Assembly: GCA_020205615.1 (NCBI GenBank)
Contig: CM035170.1
Span: 39,280,721 to 39,344,720 of the forward strand
Direction: 5' to 3'
Length of the DNA: 64,000 bases
Origin: Panax quinquefolius
Taxonomy: Eukaryota; Streptophyta; Magnoliopsida; Apiales; Araliaceae
The notes under the pieces were generated by a model. That model saw nothing but the letters and a program-made list of their open reading frames with translations, had not been told where the DNA came from and did no database searches. The position numbers and the translations under genes are program-made. Of this stretch, positions 11,074 to 22,289 are shown piece by piece (the first letter of the stretch is position 1; each line of letters starts with the position of its first letter).

Positions 11074-11420
11074 GAAATTTCACCTCAAAATTAGGGTACG
11101 ACTGTATGTCGTCAGAGGTAAGGATACCTTGATTTCATTTCGATTCTAACTCCCAAGTCATTTCCTCAACATCGTGGTTTCTCCACAAAACTTTCGACTG
11201 AGGTATAACCTCGAGCGTAGAATATGTTCCTTCTTATCCAAGATTTGAACAGAACCTCTTCATACGCAAATCTTCCGCTATTTCGTCCGGCTTCTAACTC
11301 AATAATGTGGTTCGGGTCTTTCACATATTTACGTAATATGGATATGTGAAAAACGCATGAACACGAGACATACTTCACAGAAAGTTTAGCGACTATAGCC
11401 ACGCCCTACTCGATCGAGGA
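11074..11420 (-). pseudogene. Integrase C-terminal tail (chromodomain region), element 1
   Basis: The minus strand encodes HISILRKYVKDPNHIIELE and, after a frameshift, KVLWRNHDVEEMTWELES. These match the end of Tekay-type polyproteins, where the tail is thought to help target chromatin. Frameshifts near 11300 and 11170 break the frame. It directly precedes the polypurine tract, as expected. Confidence 0.8.
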
Positions 11421-11439
11421 TTAAAATGGGCCGATGAAT

Positions 11440-12470
11440 CGAGGATTGAGTTTTCCTCTCTTTCCAAATCTCGAAACTCCTTTCCATGGAGCAACACGCA
11501 ACAACACACGATCTCCTATATCGAATTCCACGCCCTTTCGATGAAGATCAAGATAACTCTTTTTGTCGATCTTGTGAGGTTTTTATACGTCATTTGATCG
11601 CTTTGAATCTTTTCCGTAGTCATACGCATTCAACTCCGGCCCCAACAACGCTTTCACCCACCTCATCCCAAAGATACCGAGAACGACACTTTCCATACAA
11701 CGCTTCGAATGGAGCCATGCCAATACTTGCTTGATAACCGCTGTTGTAGAAAAACTCCACCAATGGTAAGAACTTGTCCCAACTTCCCTTGAAATCAAGG
11801 ACACAGTAGTCTTAATAGATCTTCAAGAGTTTGAATAGTCCTCTCCGATCGTCCGTCCGTCTCGAGGATGATATATGCCGAAGCTAAATCGTAAGTCCGT
11901 GCTCATAGCTTTTTGCAAACTAACCCAAAATCGTGAAGTGAATCTTCTTGGTCTCGATCGTAAACTATGGATACCGATACCATGCAGCCTTACAATCTCG
12001 CTTATGTACATACGAGCAAGACGCTTCAAGTGTATAAGTTTCTCAGATTTCCAGAAGAAATGAGCAGACTTTGGTCAATCTATCAACAATGACCCAAATC
12101 GCATCTATGCCTTTGAGAAACCTTAGAAGACCCAGAATCTAAATCCATGGTAATGTGCTCCCACTTCCATTCTCGAATTTCAAGTGGTTGCAATGGACCT
12201 TTTGGTACTTGATGCTCCGCTTTAACTCGCTGACAAGTTAGACACCTTGAGATAAACAACGCTATCTCTCTCTTCATATTGCTCCACCAAAATGTATGAC
12301 GAATATCATGATACATTTTGGTACTCCTGTGATGGATTGCAAACGGTGTGTGTTGCGCGCCCATCATGATTTTATACTTTAAATCGTGGTCGTTAGACAC
12401 ACACAAAGTCCGGAGTTGACTCAAGTATTCCTTCTTCATCGATTCTTGCTTCCCAGATAGCACCTTCTTG
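11440..12470 (-). pseudogene. Integrase (zinc-binding and catalytic core), element 1
   Basis: The N-terminal zinc-binding part is at about 12200-12400: HDIRHTFWWSNMK followed by CLTCQRVK, the HHCC pattern of retroviral-type integrases. It continues with PLQPLEIREWKWEHITMDL, containing the first catalytic Asp. Further left come a DRD remnant for the second Asp near 11950, RFTSRFWVSLQKAM, and later [16 protein letters not shown] remnants. Integrase would insert the cDNA into the genome. Several frame changes and stops (12029, 11823, 11804) make it non-functional as read. Confidence 0.85.
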
Positions 12471-12599
12471 CACTTTCTTCCTCATACGATCACCTCCCGT
12501 GTCCGTAATTTGAGCAACCTTTTACTTTTTATCGATTAAAGTCGGCTCTACTCAGATATTCGCCATCATCACATGGGTCCCTCGAGTCTTTTAACTCTA

Positions 12600-13110
12600 T
12601 CTCCATCCTTTGCAAGTCACACAAAATGGGCCTCATATTGATAATATCGCACTCAGATTTGCATATGATCTTCTACTCAATGCGCACCTACCACGCTCGC
12701 TTTTTCCAGATGGTATTGATGGTATGATCATAATCTTTCAATAGCTTCAAGCCAACGCCGTTGTCGTGATGTCGAGTTCCTTTTGAGTAAAGAAATATTT
12801 GAGGCTTTTATGATCCGTAAAGATCTCCACCTTCTCCCCATACAAGTAATGCCTCCAAATTTTAAGTGCGAAGACAACAAATGCTAACTCTAGATCATGA
12901 GTAGGATAATTCCTCTCATATTCTTTGAGTTGTCTTGAGGCATAGGCTATGACTTTCCCATGTCAGCATGAGAACACATCCCAACCCTTTTGCCAAGCAT
13001 CATCAGAGAGATGACAAATCCTCCGAGCCGATGGTATTGTCGTAACAAAAAATAAATGAGTCTCCTCTCGAGTTCTTGAAAACTCTTCTCACATTCTTCG
13101 CCCCAACCAA
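12600..13110 (-). pseudogene. RNase H domain, element 1
   Basis: Minus-strand frames give [18 protein letters not shown] and then leucine-rich WLE/LKDYDHTI remnants, the conserved middle of Ty3/gypsy RNase H, which removes the RNA strand during reverse transcription. It lies between RT and integrase. The reading frame breaks several times. Confidence 0.7.
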
Positions 13111-14060
13111 ACTTTCAGATCTTTCCGAGTCACCGAGTTAATGGAGTAGCAATTCGAGAAAATCCTTCCACGAATCTCCGATAATAACCAAATTTAAACC
13201 GAGAAAGCTACGATTTTCTATCCATCGATTTAGGTTGCTCCCAAATTTGAATTGCTTCAATCTTTGTTGGGTCAATAGATATTCCATGACTTGATACTAC
13301 GTGCCCAAGGAATGCTACTTCTCGCCGTAACTTCGATTTCTTCAACTTGGCATAAAGCTTGTATTCACGGCTTTTGGAGTGTCACCTCAAGTGTTGTTCT
13401 CTTGATCTTCACGGCTTTTGAATAAATAAGGATGTCATCAATAAAGACGACCACAAAGTGATCCAAATATTCCTCAATACTTGGCTCATCATATCCATGA
13501 AGGCAAAGAGAGCATTAGTCAATCCAAAGGACATGACTAGGAATTCATAATGCCCGCATCGAGTTCGAAAAGCCGCCTTTGAATGTCATCTGCTCTAATC
13601 TTCAATCGGTGATATCCTAACGAAGATCAATCTTTGAAAAGAATTTGCTCTCAGCAACCGGGTCAAACAGTCATCAATACGCGGGCAATGGGATACCTAT
13701 TTTTTGATGGTGACATGATTCAACTCCCGATAATCAATACAAAGTCGATACTCCCATCTTTCTTCTTCACGAATAGAACAGAGCACCCCAAGGAGAAGTA
13801 CTAGGACTAATAAAGCCAATGTCTAACAATTCCTGCAGCTGGGTCTTTAACTCCTCAAGTTCAATAGAGCCATTCGATATGGGCTTTGAAATGGGTTTTG
13901 TACCGTTCAAGGTCGATACAAAATTCAATTTCACGCCTGGGGGTAGGCCAGAAGTTCTTCGTGAATACGCCAGAAATTTATTAACAATAGAAATATCGCT
14001 CAAAACCGACGATTTTTGTTTAAATCTGCGATATGAGCTAAGAAAGCTTGACATCCGCTT
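13110..14060 (-). pseudogene. Reverse transcriptase, element 1
   Basis: The N-terminal part (13767-14054) has GTKPISKPIS and IELEELKTQLQELLDIGFI then PSTSPWGA, typical of Ty3/gypsy RT. The catalytic motif FIDDILIYS is readable near 13405-13455. The region between needs frame changes, and a stop interrupts it near 13767. The enzyme would copy element RNA into cDNA in cytoplasmic particles. Confidence 0.85.
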
Positions 14061-14139
14061 TTCAATAAACGAATAGCTTTATTTATGGCTTGAGATGACC
14101 GTGATTGATTTTAATGGTTTGGTCGCTTGAATTCGCATA

Positions 14140-14500
14140 ATAGGTTGATTAGGAATATGAAAGCTAACAACCTTACGAAAAACAATCAATTTTTGCATGA
14201 TGAGTAGTTAACCAATCAATCCTTAGAATCACGCCAAATGCAAGTATTTTCAATGAAATAAGATCTACAGTAATAATGAGGGTACCGATTTGAACCAAAC
14301 AAGACTTATAAACAAAGGGATGTAATGAAGGTTTCTCCCAACGGAGTTTCCACAGATAAGTCAAAGTCTAATTTCTCCTGAGTCAAATTTAATCGATGAG
14401 CGCAAGTAGAGAAATAAAAGAATGGGTAGAACCGATATCAAATAAAGTATAGATTTCATTAGAGTTTATGATAAGCTTACCCGTGATGACCTCATTCGTG
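14140..14500 (-). pseudogene. Aspartic protease, element 1
   Basis: EIYTLFDIGSTHSFIS is readable at about 14425-14470 and keeps the catalytic Asp. The C-terminal part gives GVILRIDWLTTHHAKIDCF (14173-14240), where the family has GMDWL. The protease matures Gag-Pol. Frameshifts separate the two parts. Confidence 0.75.
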
Positions 14501-14509
14501 TTCCTTGCT

Positions 14510-15760
14510 TTCGGGAGGTCACAACAAACGCCTCCCTCAGACTACCGGCTTTTGACTTTTCTCGACTACTTTTGGTGCCTCCATCCTAGCTGAATTTGTC
14601 TTCTGAACGACAAAATCGCAAGCTAAGTGACCTTCTTCTTCCACAATTATAACATGCTTTGACGGCATCGCGCAGCTTGGACCGATGTGTCCTCCCTCCG
14701 CATTTGAAAAATATATGATAGGTGGTCGCTTCTCCTTCCTTAACGACAAAAAATGGTGCCGACGCCTTTCCATCATTGTTGAATCTCCTCTTCTTGAAAT
14801 GTCCATTCTTATTGTTTTGCCCCGATTACCACCAAGTGGTTACCATTTCGCCCGTTGATTCCTCCACGCTTGTTGTCACCGCTTCGATGATCGCTTCTCA
14901 CCGGTATTATCATTTTGCTTACCGCTTCTTTTTTTAGTCATATTGACTGACTCGTTATCGCGCCTCCACTAATCGAGCCCTATTTACAACATCCGAATAT
15001 AAAACACGCTTTATGAGAAATAAGATGTCGACGATCTCCTGCTTCAAACCTCTTAAAAACATCCGTGTCATTCTTCTCTCTTCATTATCCACCAAGTGGG
15101 ACGCAAACCGGATAACTCCGCAAATTTAGCCTCATCGCGACACTCTGCCATATTATTTTGTTCCAACTTGATAAACTCCACCTCCTTCATGTGACGAATA
15201 CTTTCTTTCGAAAGTATTTGTCGTTGAATAGCTCTTGAACTTCTCCCAAGACATCTTCAAGACGGCAGTCGAGTACGCTTTTTACCGATTCCCACCAAGA
15301 ATCAGCCTCTCTCAAGAACATAAAGGCGGCAAGGGGAACCTTTTGCTTCCTGAGCATCCCAAGACATCAAATATCTTGGTGATCTGCTTTTATCCATGCT
15401 TCCGCCATAAGTGGTTTTGCTTCTCCTTAAACTCCGGTGGTCCCAGCCTCGAACTGCTTAAGGTGACCGCCGAGAGTTTCCAAAGTGTTTCCACCGTATT
15501 TTTGGACAGAGCCGCCGCCTCATCCCGTTGTCATGCATGAATCGCATAAAGCCCCCTAACATTCCATCATTCATCATTTGGTCAAGGTTGTTGTTTCAGT
15601 ATGAGGATTGTCGCCTTCCCGATGCATGCATTATCCCCGATTATCGATATGTGGTGAATCAACTACGCTCGTGCTCCATTGCTATTCTCAACATTCTCGA
15701 TGTCATTTTCAGACATCGCCACAAAACAAAGGTTAATTGACATGTAACATATTATCCCTA
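14510..15760 (-). pseudogene. gag, element 1
   Basis: Minus-strand frames contain DEAKFAELSG and, after a one-base shift, HLVDNEERRMTRMFLRGL (15020-15140), characteristic of chromovirus Gag. A zinc knuckle remnant CYNCG...GHLA lies at about 14617-14660, frameshifted and without a clear last Cys. Gag forms the particle and binds RNA. The start codon is not clear. The domain ends about 120 bp before the primer site, a normal leader length. Confidence 0.7.
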
Positions 15761-15879
15761 AATTCGACCACCAACCAATTAAATACCACATAAACTTAGG
15801 TAGGTCATACTAGCGGGCGGAATTCCCCGCCTCCCTCCTAGTACTATTCTCACATCTTAGCCAGTGATCATATCCCTAA

Positions 15880-15891
15880 GCTTTGATACCA
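15880..15891 (-). other. Primer binding site (initiator tRNA-Met type), element 1
   Basis: Minus-strand TGGTATCAAAGC differs by one base from the usual plant iMet site TGGTATCAGAGC and lies 4 nt inside the LTR end (15896). Confidence 0.85.
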
Positions 15892-15895
15892 ACCG

Positions 15896-18471
15896 TGACG
15901 CCCCCAAAATTAGTATACATCACCCATCTCTGGGTCGCCGATACACATGGTACAAAATTCAAATACAACTTACTAATACAACTGTCGTGGTAATAATACG
16001 ACAAAAATAAACTGAGTTTGAATACAATTATTGTCTACTAGAGATTATACAAACTCAAAAGGAGTCCTCATTACAATTATTAACACACTATTTCACGTAA
16101 TAAAGTGAGGACTACTAATGCTATCCTCCTCGACCATCACTCCGCTCCCCGACTAGTCCTCGCTATGTTCTCATTTCCTCAAGAGAACAAAGGAAAGAAA
16201 GGGTGAGCTCAACTAGCCCAAGAAGAAATATTATGACTAAGATAATGCGTAATAAATTATCATTAGCCTTCAAATCAAAGTTAAACCGATAAAATATAAC
16301 AACATCAAGTTTAATCACAATGAACAAGCAATCCATTAAAAGAGTCAAGTAGAGAATAAAATCTACTATCTTTTATGATTTAAAAGGTTTTTCATGACTT
16401 TTATCACCGGACTCAAATCTTTTTTATAAATAATCCACATCATCGAATCACCCCCGCACTACTACCAAGGATATTCTTTTTAGTATCACGACCACAAATT
16501 ATCCATGCACTACGCCCAAGGATATTCGTGTATTCATTAATGGTCATGATCATGCCAACAATCATCCATCAATGCACTACGGCCAATGATAACTTTTTAC
16601 CACATCATTTGTAACATTACTACCATGATTACAATCGAATAATCCTCGGTCATAATCATACCAAGTCCATCTATGCACTACAAAGCCACGTATGACTTTC
16701 AACATAATATAAACATGAGGATGATGACAATGATATAAGAATTCAATAAAACAAGTTCAAGAATTAATTTATCCAGAACTAATAATGTCCAAATTGTCAA
16801 CATGATATCGCTTTGTAGAGTAAAATTCAAGAATGATCGTAAGAATATTTCCATGAAAAGATATCGATGAAGCGCAAATATCAAGGATATTCTACTAATT
16901 TCATGGAGTATAGAAGTCAAAACTTTAACCAACCGAGTATAATAAAGAATGGAATAACAAAAGAAATCACCATGCATGCGATACTTCATGATAGATGTGT
17001 TATTCCAATGTAATAATAATAATAAACCAAGTCGTGCAAAAATTTGCACCGACAGTGATGTTCCAACAGTATAATAAAGATTTTAACCAGTCCCAACAGT
17101 AACACACACATGTGATGTTCCAATGTAATAATAATAAAGATTTTAACCAGTCCGTATGTAAAAAACATGTATGATGTTCCAACAATAATAATAATAAAGA
17201 TTTTAACCAGTCCTGTAAAAAACACACGCATGTGATGTTCCAATGTAATAATAAAGAAATAATAGAAGAATCACACCAAGTATAGGTAAATCACAGATAT
17301 ACAAAGTTATTCCAATGTATAATAATAAGCAATGGAATAACAATAGTTTTCTTCATGAATAAGAAAGAATAACACCCCTTACATTAGTAGGAGATTGAAT
17401 ACGCAAGAGTAGTAGTAAGAATAAAATACTCTTCTTCTTTCTCTCTTATTCTCTCTATACTTTCTCTCTCTATAGCTTGAATGAATTCGTGAAAAATAAT
17501 GAAGCACTAGGCCTCTATTTATAGAAGATTTCTAGCTAAGCACTTGAAATGTGAAAAGGCAAGTGGCTTGATTTAATCGATCGTGATGTGAAAAGAAAAG
17601 TGGTTTGACGCTCAGAATGTGAAACACCAATTGGTTTGACGCCTGTAATATGAAACGACAAGTGGTTCGACGTCTCGTATGAAACGATAGTGGTTCGATA
17701 CGTATCGATAAAGGTAATTACGATCGTTACTAAATGTAATTACTATAAAGGTAATTATTATCGAAGGTAATTAAGGTAATTATATAATATACTATTTAAA
17801 GAGACTCTTAGATGATGACATATATATCCCCCATAAAAATAACCAAACTTACCACAAACGCCTCATATATATAGACTTTTATATACATCAAGGATCAATA
17901 AATATTACCACAAATCATTTTATTTTTAATCAACACATATTTAATCTTTCAACAATTATTAATCATTTATAACTTGTCGCCTCAATTATTGATTTAATAA
18001 TATAACATATTATATGTATATGATATCGTGACAATAATTGAATCAATAATATAAGAGATATGATGCAAAGAATTATCAGAAGCAATAATCGAGTATAAAT
18101 GAAAGACTTCACGTAAGCATCAATAATCAATACCGTGCTACTACTAAACCACGCCAGACATCGCATTTTTACTACCGGTAGTTCAACAGCTTTAATTCGG
18201 TAACACCTCCGCCAAGTTATTTTCATAAAGTATTTTTGTCGCTTTCAATCCGACAATAATTCCGCCAGGGGTCCACTAATGATTGTGCCGTCAGCATTTA
18301 ATATTCCCCGACAAAAAAGAATATTCCCCACCAAACGAATATTTTATAACAACTTGCTTACTTTGCAAAATTTATAAATATTACCCACAACTATAACATT
18401 ATATCAAATTTACTCCATAATATTCAAAAATAATATTTATAGAAAATTCATCTTTATTTATAAAAGTTGGG
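15896..18471 (-). mobile_element. 5' LTR of element 1, cut by the gap
   Basis: It ends in the GGGGGCGTCA form on the minus strand at 15896. TATA is at 17515-17524, the donor-like GTAAGG begins at 17382 and the acceptor-like AG at 16178. The far end, TTGGGGTCTTACA, is lost in the run of N, so about ten bases are missing. Confidence 0.85.
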
Positions 18472-18571
18472 NNNNNNNNNNNNNNNNNNNNNNNNNNNNN
18501 NNNNNNNNNNNNNNNNNNNNNNNNNNNNNNNNNNNNNNNNNNNNNNNNNNNNNNNNNNNNNNNNNNNNNNN
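18472..18571. other. Assembly gap of 100 N
   Basis: Exactly 100 N, the usual placeholder for an unknown distance. It lies between two inverted LTRs of one family, where assembly tends to fail. The order and orientation across it should not be trusted. Confidence 0.95.
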
Positions 18572-18989
18572 GGAAGGCATTCGACACTCATCATTCCATT
18601 TCATGGAGTAGTTCTTCCTTAATAGCTTGAAGATTGGCTCACGAGTTCTTTGTGAGTTGGGAGATAAACCCTATTGATGAAGTTGATTCTTCCCAAAAAT
18701 CCCGTATTTCCTTCTCTCGTCTCGAGGAATGGGCATTTCGGTGATGGCTTGGATTTTGGCAGATCCACTCTATCCCTTTGTGGCTGACTAGAAATCCTAG
18801 CAATTTACCTAATCTAACGCTAAAGGCGCACTTAGCTGGATTCAACTTCAAGTTGTACTTACATAATCTGTTGAACAACTTTCTGAGATGGTCTATATAG
18901 TCATCCTCCTTCCGGGACTTGACAATGATGTCATCCACATAGATCTCAATCTCTTTATGCATTAAGTCGTGGAAAAGAGCCATCATAGC
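18572..18989 (-). pseudogene. RT palm and C-terminal fragment of a Tat-lineage element
   Basis: The minus strand reads FHDLMHKEIEIYVDDIIVKS with the catalytic YVDD, then HLRKLFNRLCKYNLKLNPAK, FLVSHKGIE and, after frameshifts, REKEIRDF, ISQLTKNS and EPIFKLLRKNYSMKWNDEC. This wording is typical of Tat/Athila RT and differs from element 1. The fragment begins at the gap and stops at the LTR at 18990. The RT fingers that should precede YVDD are absent from the window. Confidence 0.85.
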
Positions 18990-19681
18990 TCGCAGACCCC
19001 AACTTTTATAAATAAAGATGAATTTTCTATAAATATTATTTTTGAATATTATGGAGTAAATTTGATATAATGTTATAGTTTAGGTAATATTTATAAATTT
19101 TGCAAAGTAAGCAAGTTGTTATAAAATATTCGTTTGGCCTGGGAATATTCTTTTGGTCGGGGAATATTCGACGACGACACAATCATCGGTGGACCCCAAT
19201 AACTAAATTATTGTTTGATTGAGAAAACGACAAAAATACTTTTTTTATGAAAATAACTACGAGGTGTTACCGTTAAAACCGCTGAACTACCCTAGTAGTA
19301 AAAGTACAAAGAATACGCTGCGGTCGCATAAGAGCAATACACTAGATTGATTATCGATGCTTACGTGAGAAGTCACTCACCTATACTCAATTATCACTAC
19401 AAAGAATTGTCGATCATATCTCTTATATTATCGATTCAATTATTGTCACAAGATCATCTCAGATAATATGTTATATTATTAAATCAATAATTGAGACGAC
19501 AAGTTATAAATGATTAATAATTGTTGAAAGATTAAATATGTGTTGATTAAAAATAAAATGATTTGTGGTAATATTTATTCAATCCTCGATGTATATAAAG
19601 AGTCTATTATGAGACGCTTGTGGTAAGTTTGGTTATTTTATGGGGGGCCATATGTCATCATCTAAGAGTCTCTTCACAATA

Positions 19682-19725
19682 GTAATTACCTTCGCAATAG
19701 TAATTACCTTCACAATAGTAATTAC
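19682..19725. promoter_or_regulatory. Three GTAATTAC palindromes with 18-bp period
   Basis: Copies at 19682, 19700 and 19718, about 180-220 bp upstream of the TATA box at 19905, the same place as in element 1. Confidence 0.75.
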
Positions 19726-20043
19726 CTTCATCAATAGTAAGTAACTACTTTTACCATCGCCAAACCACTTGCATGCTTTATATTACAAAAGGCCGAACCA
19801 ATTGTCGTTTCACATTACAAAAGGCATCAAACCACTTTTCTTTTCACATCACCAAATACCAAGCCACTTGCTTTTCACATTTCAAGTGCTAAGCTAGAAA
19901 TCTTCTATAAATAGAGGCCTAGTGCTTCATTATTTTTCACTTAATTCATTCAAGCTATAGAGAGAGAAAGTATAGAGAGAATAAGAGAGAAAGAAGAAGA
20001 GTATTCTCGTTACTACACTACCGCAGATTCAATCTCTACTAAT

Positions 20044-21221
20044 GTAAGGGGTGTTATTCTTTCTTATTCATGAAGAGAACTGTTGTTATTCCATCGCTTA
20101 TTATTCTCGCTTGAATAACTCAGATACGCTGGTTTACCCTATACTTGGTGACATTCTTCTATTATTCTCATTGAACATCCTGTCTCAGTGTTTTTTACAC
20201 CTTGACCGGTTCCGCTTTTTATTATTATTCTCGTTGAACATCCTCGTCGCAGTGTTTTACACCTAACCTGGTTCCGCTTTTTATTATTATTCTGCTGGAA
20301 CATCCTGTCTGCGTGTGTTTTACACCGACCGGTTCCGCTTTTTATTATTCTGGTTGAACATCCTCTTGCAAATTTTGCCTCGACCGGTTTCCGTTATTAT
20401 TATTCTGTTGAATAACTCGCTTATGCTAAGTACCGCATGCATGGTGATTTCTTTTGTTATTCCATTCTTTATTATACTCAAATTTGGTTAAAGTTTTGAC
20501 TTCTATACTCCATGAAATTAGTAGAATATCCTCGATATTTGCGCTTCATCCAAAGATCTTTTCATGGAAATATTCTTCCGATCATTCTTGAATTTTACTC
20601 TACAAAGCAAAGATCATGTCGACAATTTGACATTATTAGTTCCTCGGATAAATTAATTCTTGAACTTGTTTTATTGAATTCTTATATCATTGTCATCATC
20701 CTCATGTTTATATTATGTTGAAAGTCATCTGTGGCCTCAGAGTATGTATGGACTTGGTATGATTATGACTGTGGATTATTCTTGTAATCAATCACGACCG
20801 TAATGTTACAAATGATGTGGTAAAAGTTATCATCGTCTCAGTAGTGCATCGATGGACGCTTGTTGGCATGATCACGACCATTAATGAATACACGAATGTC
20901 CTCGGTCAGAAGTGCATGGATAATTTGTGGTCGCGATACTAAAGAATATCCTCGGTCAGTAGTAATGGGTGATTCGATGATGTGGATTATTTATTGTCGA
21001 GTCCCAAATGATAAAAGTCATGAAAACCTTTTAAATCATAAAAGATAGTAGATTTTATTCTCTACTGACTTTTTAATGGATCGCTTGTTCATAAACTTTG
21101 TTGTTATATTTTATCGCTTTAACATCGTTGAAGGCTAACGATAATTTATTCTCGCATTATCTTAGTCATAATATTTCTTCCGGGCTAGTTGAGCTCACCC
21201 TTTCTTTCACCGTTTCTTCAG
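20044..21221 (+). other. Intron-like segment in the plus-oriented LTR
   Basis: Donor-like AAT|GTAAGGGGTG at 20044. GAGCTCACCCTTTCT (21191-21205) is followed by a pyrimidine tract and TTCTTCAG ending at 21221, 25 nt after the branch-like A. The exon after it would start AAATGAG. Confidence 0.4.
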
Positions 21222-21394
21222 AAATGAGAACATAAGCAGGACTAGTCGGGAAACTGAGTGATTCGGTCCGTAGGATAAGATTAGTAGTCCTCACTATTCT
21301 CGTGAAATAGTGTGTTAATAATTGTAATAAGGACTCCTTTTGAGTTTGTATAATCTCTAGAGACAATAATTGTATTCAAACTCACGCTTATGTT

Positions 21395-22289
21395 TTTCAT
21401 TTCTTGAGTGGCTGACATCAACTCGGCAGAGATCTTAGGTTCGGGTAATGGTGCTCCAATAGTGTGGTATTTGGTGTTGCTTATTTCCAAAGCGTGAAAA
21501 CTGACTGGTTCTACGTCTGTATTGGCATTGATGAACGGCATGTCCCCGTGCTGAAGAATCTCTGGTTCAGCGTTGACTATGATCAGGCTATTATTGATGA
21601 TGTATTTCAATTGTTGGTGAAGAGTGGAGGGGATTGCCCCAGCCATATAAATCCATGGTCGTCCCAAGAGCATGTTGTATCCCGAATCTATCTTGAGCAC
21701 ATAGACAGATACGCAGAATGTGTGAGGACCAATTTTGATTGGCAGCTCAATTACTCCGACTGAGTTACTCCGGGCTCCATCAAAAGCCTTGATGATAGTA
21801 TGGCTACTCTGAATTCTGTTGAGATTGATATTCATCTTCACCAAGGTAGCATATGGGCATATATTCAGAGATGAACCTCCATCTATTAAGACCCCAGCTA
21901 CCATATATCCGGAGGACAAGACCGCGATGTGCTACGGTTTGCAATGACCATCCCTTCCTTGCGGTATGTATGTCATCGATGAAGGATATCACATTATTGT
22001 TGAAAATGTGATCAACCATATGTTGAAACTTTTTCGTATCCACTAATGTCGGGAGATAGGCTTCTTCTAGAACCTTTAACAAGATCTTTCGGTGATCCTC
22101 GGAAGTTAGGACCAAGTCCAAAATTGATATTTGTTGTGGAGCTTCTTTCAAGCTTAAAACCACCATAGCTTCATTATGACCCACAGCGTGGAGGAAGTTT
22201 TCAATCTTCTCCATGGGTATTTTCCCCTTTGATTTGGTGGTGGGCTTCATCACCTGATGGGGTAGATACAGTGGATTTTCCTTTGACAC
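21395..22289 (-). pseudogene. Protease region of the Tat element
   Basis: A long frame (21395-21919) has GVLIDGGSSLNICP with the catalytic Asp, and YNMLLGRPWIYMAGAIPSTL, the hallmark pair of Tat/Athila proteases. Upstream, another frame gives ISILDLVLTSEDHRKILLKV and ISFIDDIHTARKG, the usual linker. A frameshift near 21900 separates them. At the left the frame runs into LTR sequence, showing where the element is interrupted. Confidence 0.85.

Larger units (their letters stand above)
8460..18471 (-). mobile_element. Element 1: nearly complete Tekay-like Ty3/gypsy element
   Basis: Two LTRs of about 2.6 kb (8460-11058 and 15896-18471) flank a 4.8 kb interior. On the minus strand the interior carries a primer site, gag, protease, RT, RNase H, integrase, C-terminal tail and polypurine tract. 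Order and the iMet-type primer site fit a chromovirus, and the tail (HVSILRKYVKDPNHIIELE-type) fits the Tekay/Del lineage. Every gene is frameshifted. The 5' LTR runs into the assembly gap, so the right target-site duplication cannot be seen. The left LTR lacks the last 10-15 bp found on the other copy. Confidence 0.85.
18990..21394 (+). mobile_element. Plus-oriented Tekay-like LTR inside the Tat element
   Basis: An inverted, diverged copy of the element 1 LTR. It starts near CAGACCCCAACTTTTATAAA (about 18991) and ends near 21394, some 90 bp short of the full 3' end. TATA is at 19905-19914, the GTAATTAC array at 19682-19725, a donor-like GTAAGG at 20044 and the acceptor-like CAG ends at 21221. 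No interior accompanies it. The truncated 3' end and the pol sequence missing between its flanks argue against a simple solo-LTR insertion. Confidence 0.8.

Noticed and set aside
11486..11734. Plus-strand frames over element 1 and 2 pol (also 11875-12063, 52556-52813, 61667-61897)
   Set aside because: They are antisense shadows of integrase, RT and related regions encoded on the minus strand.
18399..18587. Open frame across the N gap
   Set aside because: Most residues are unknown and the ends are LTR sequence.
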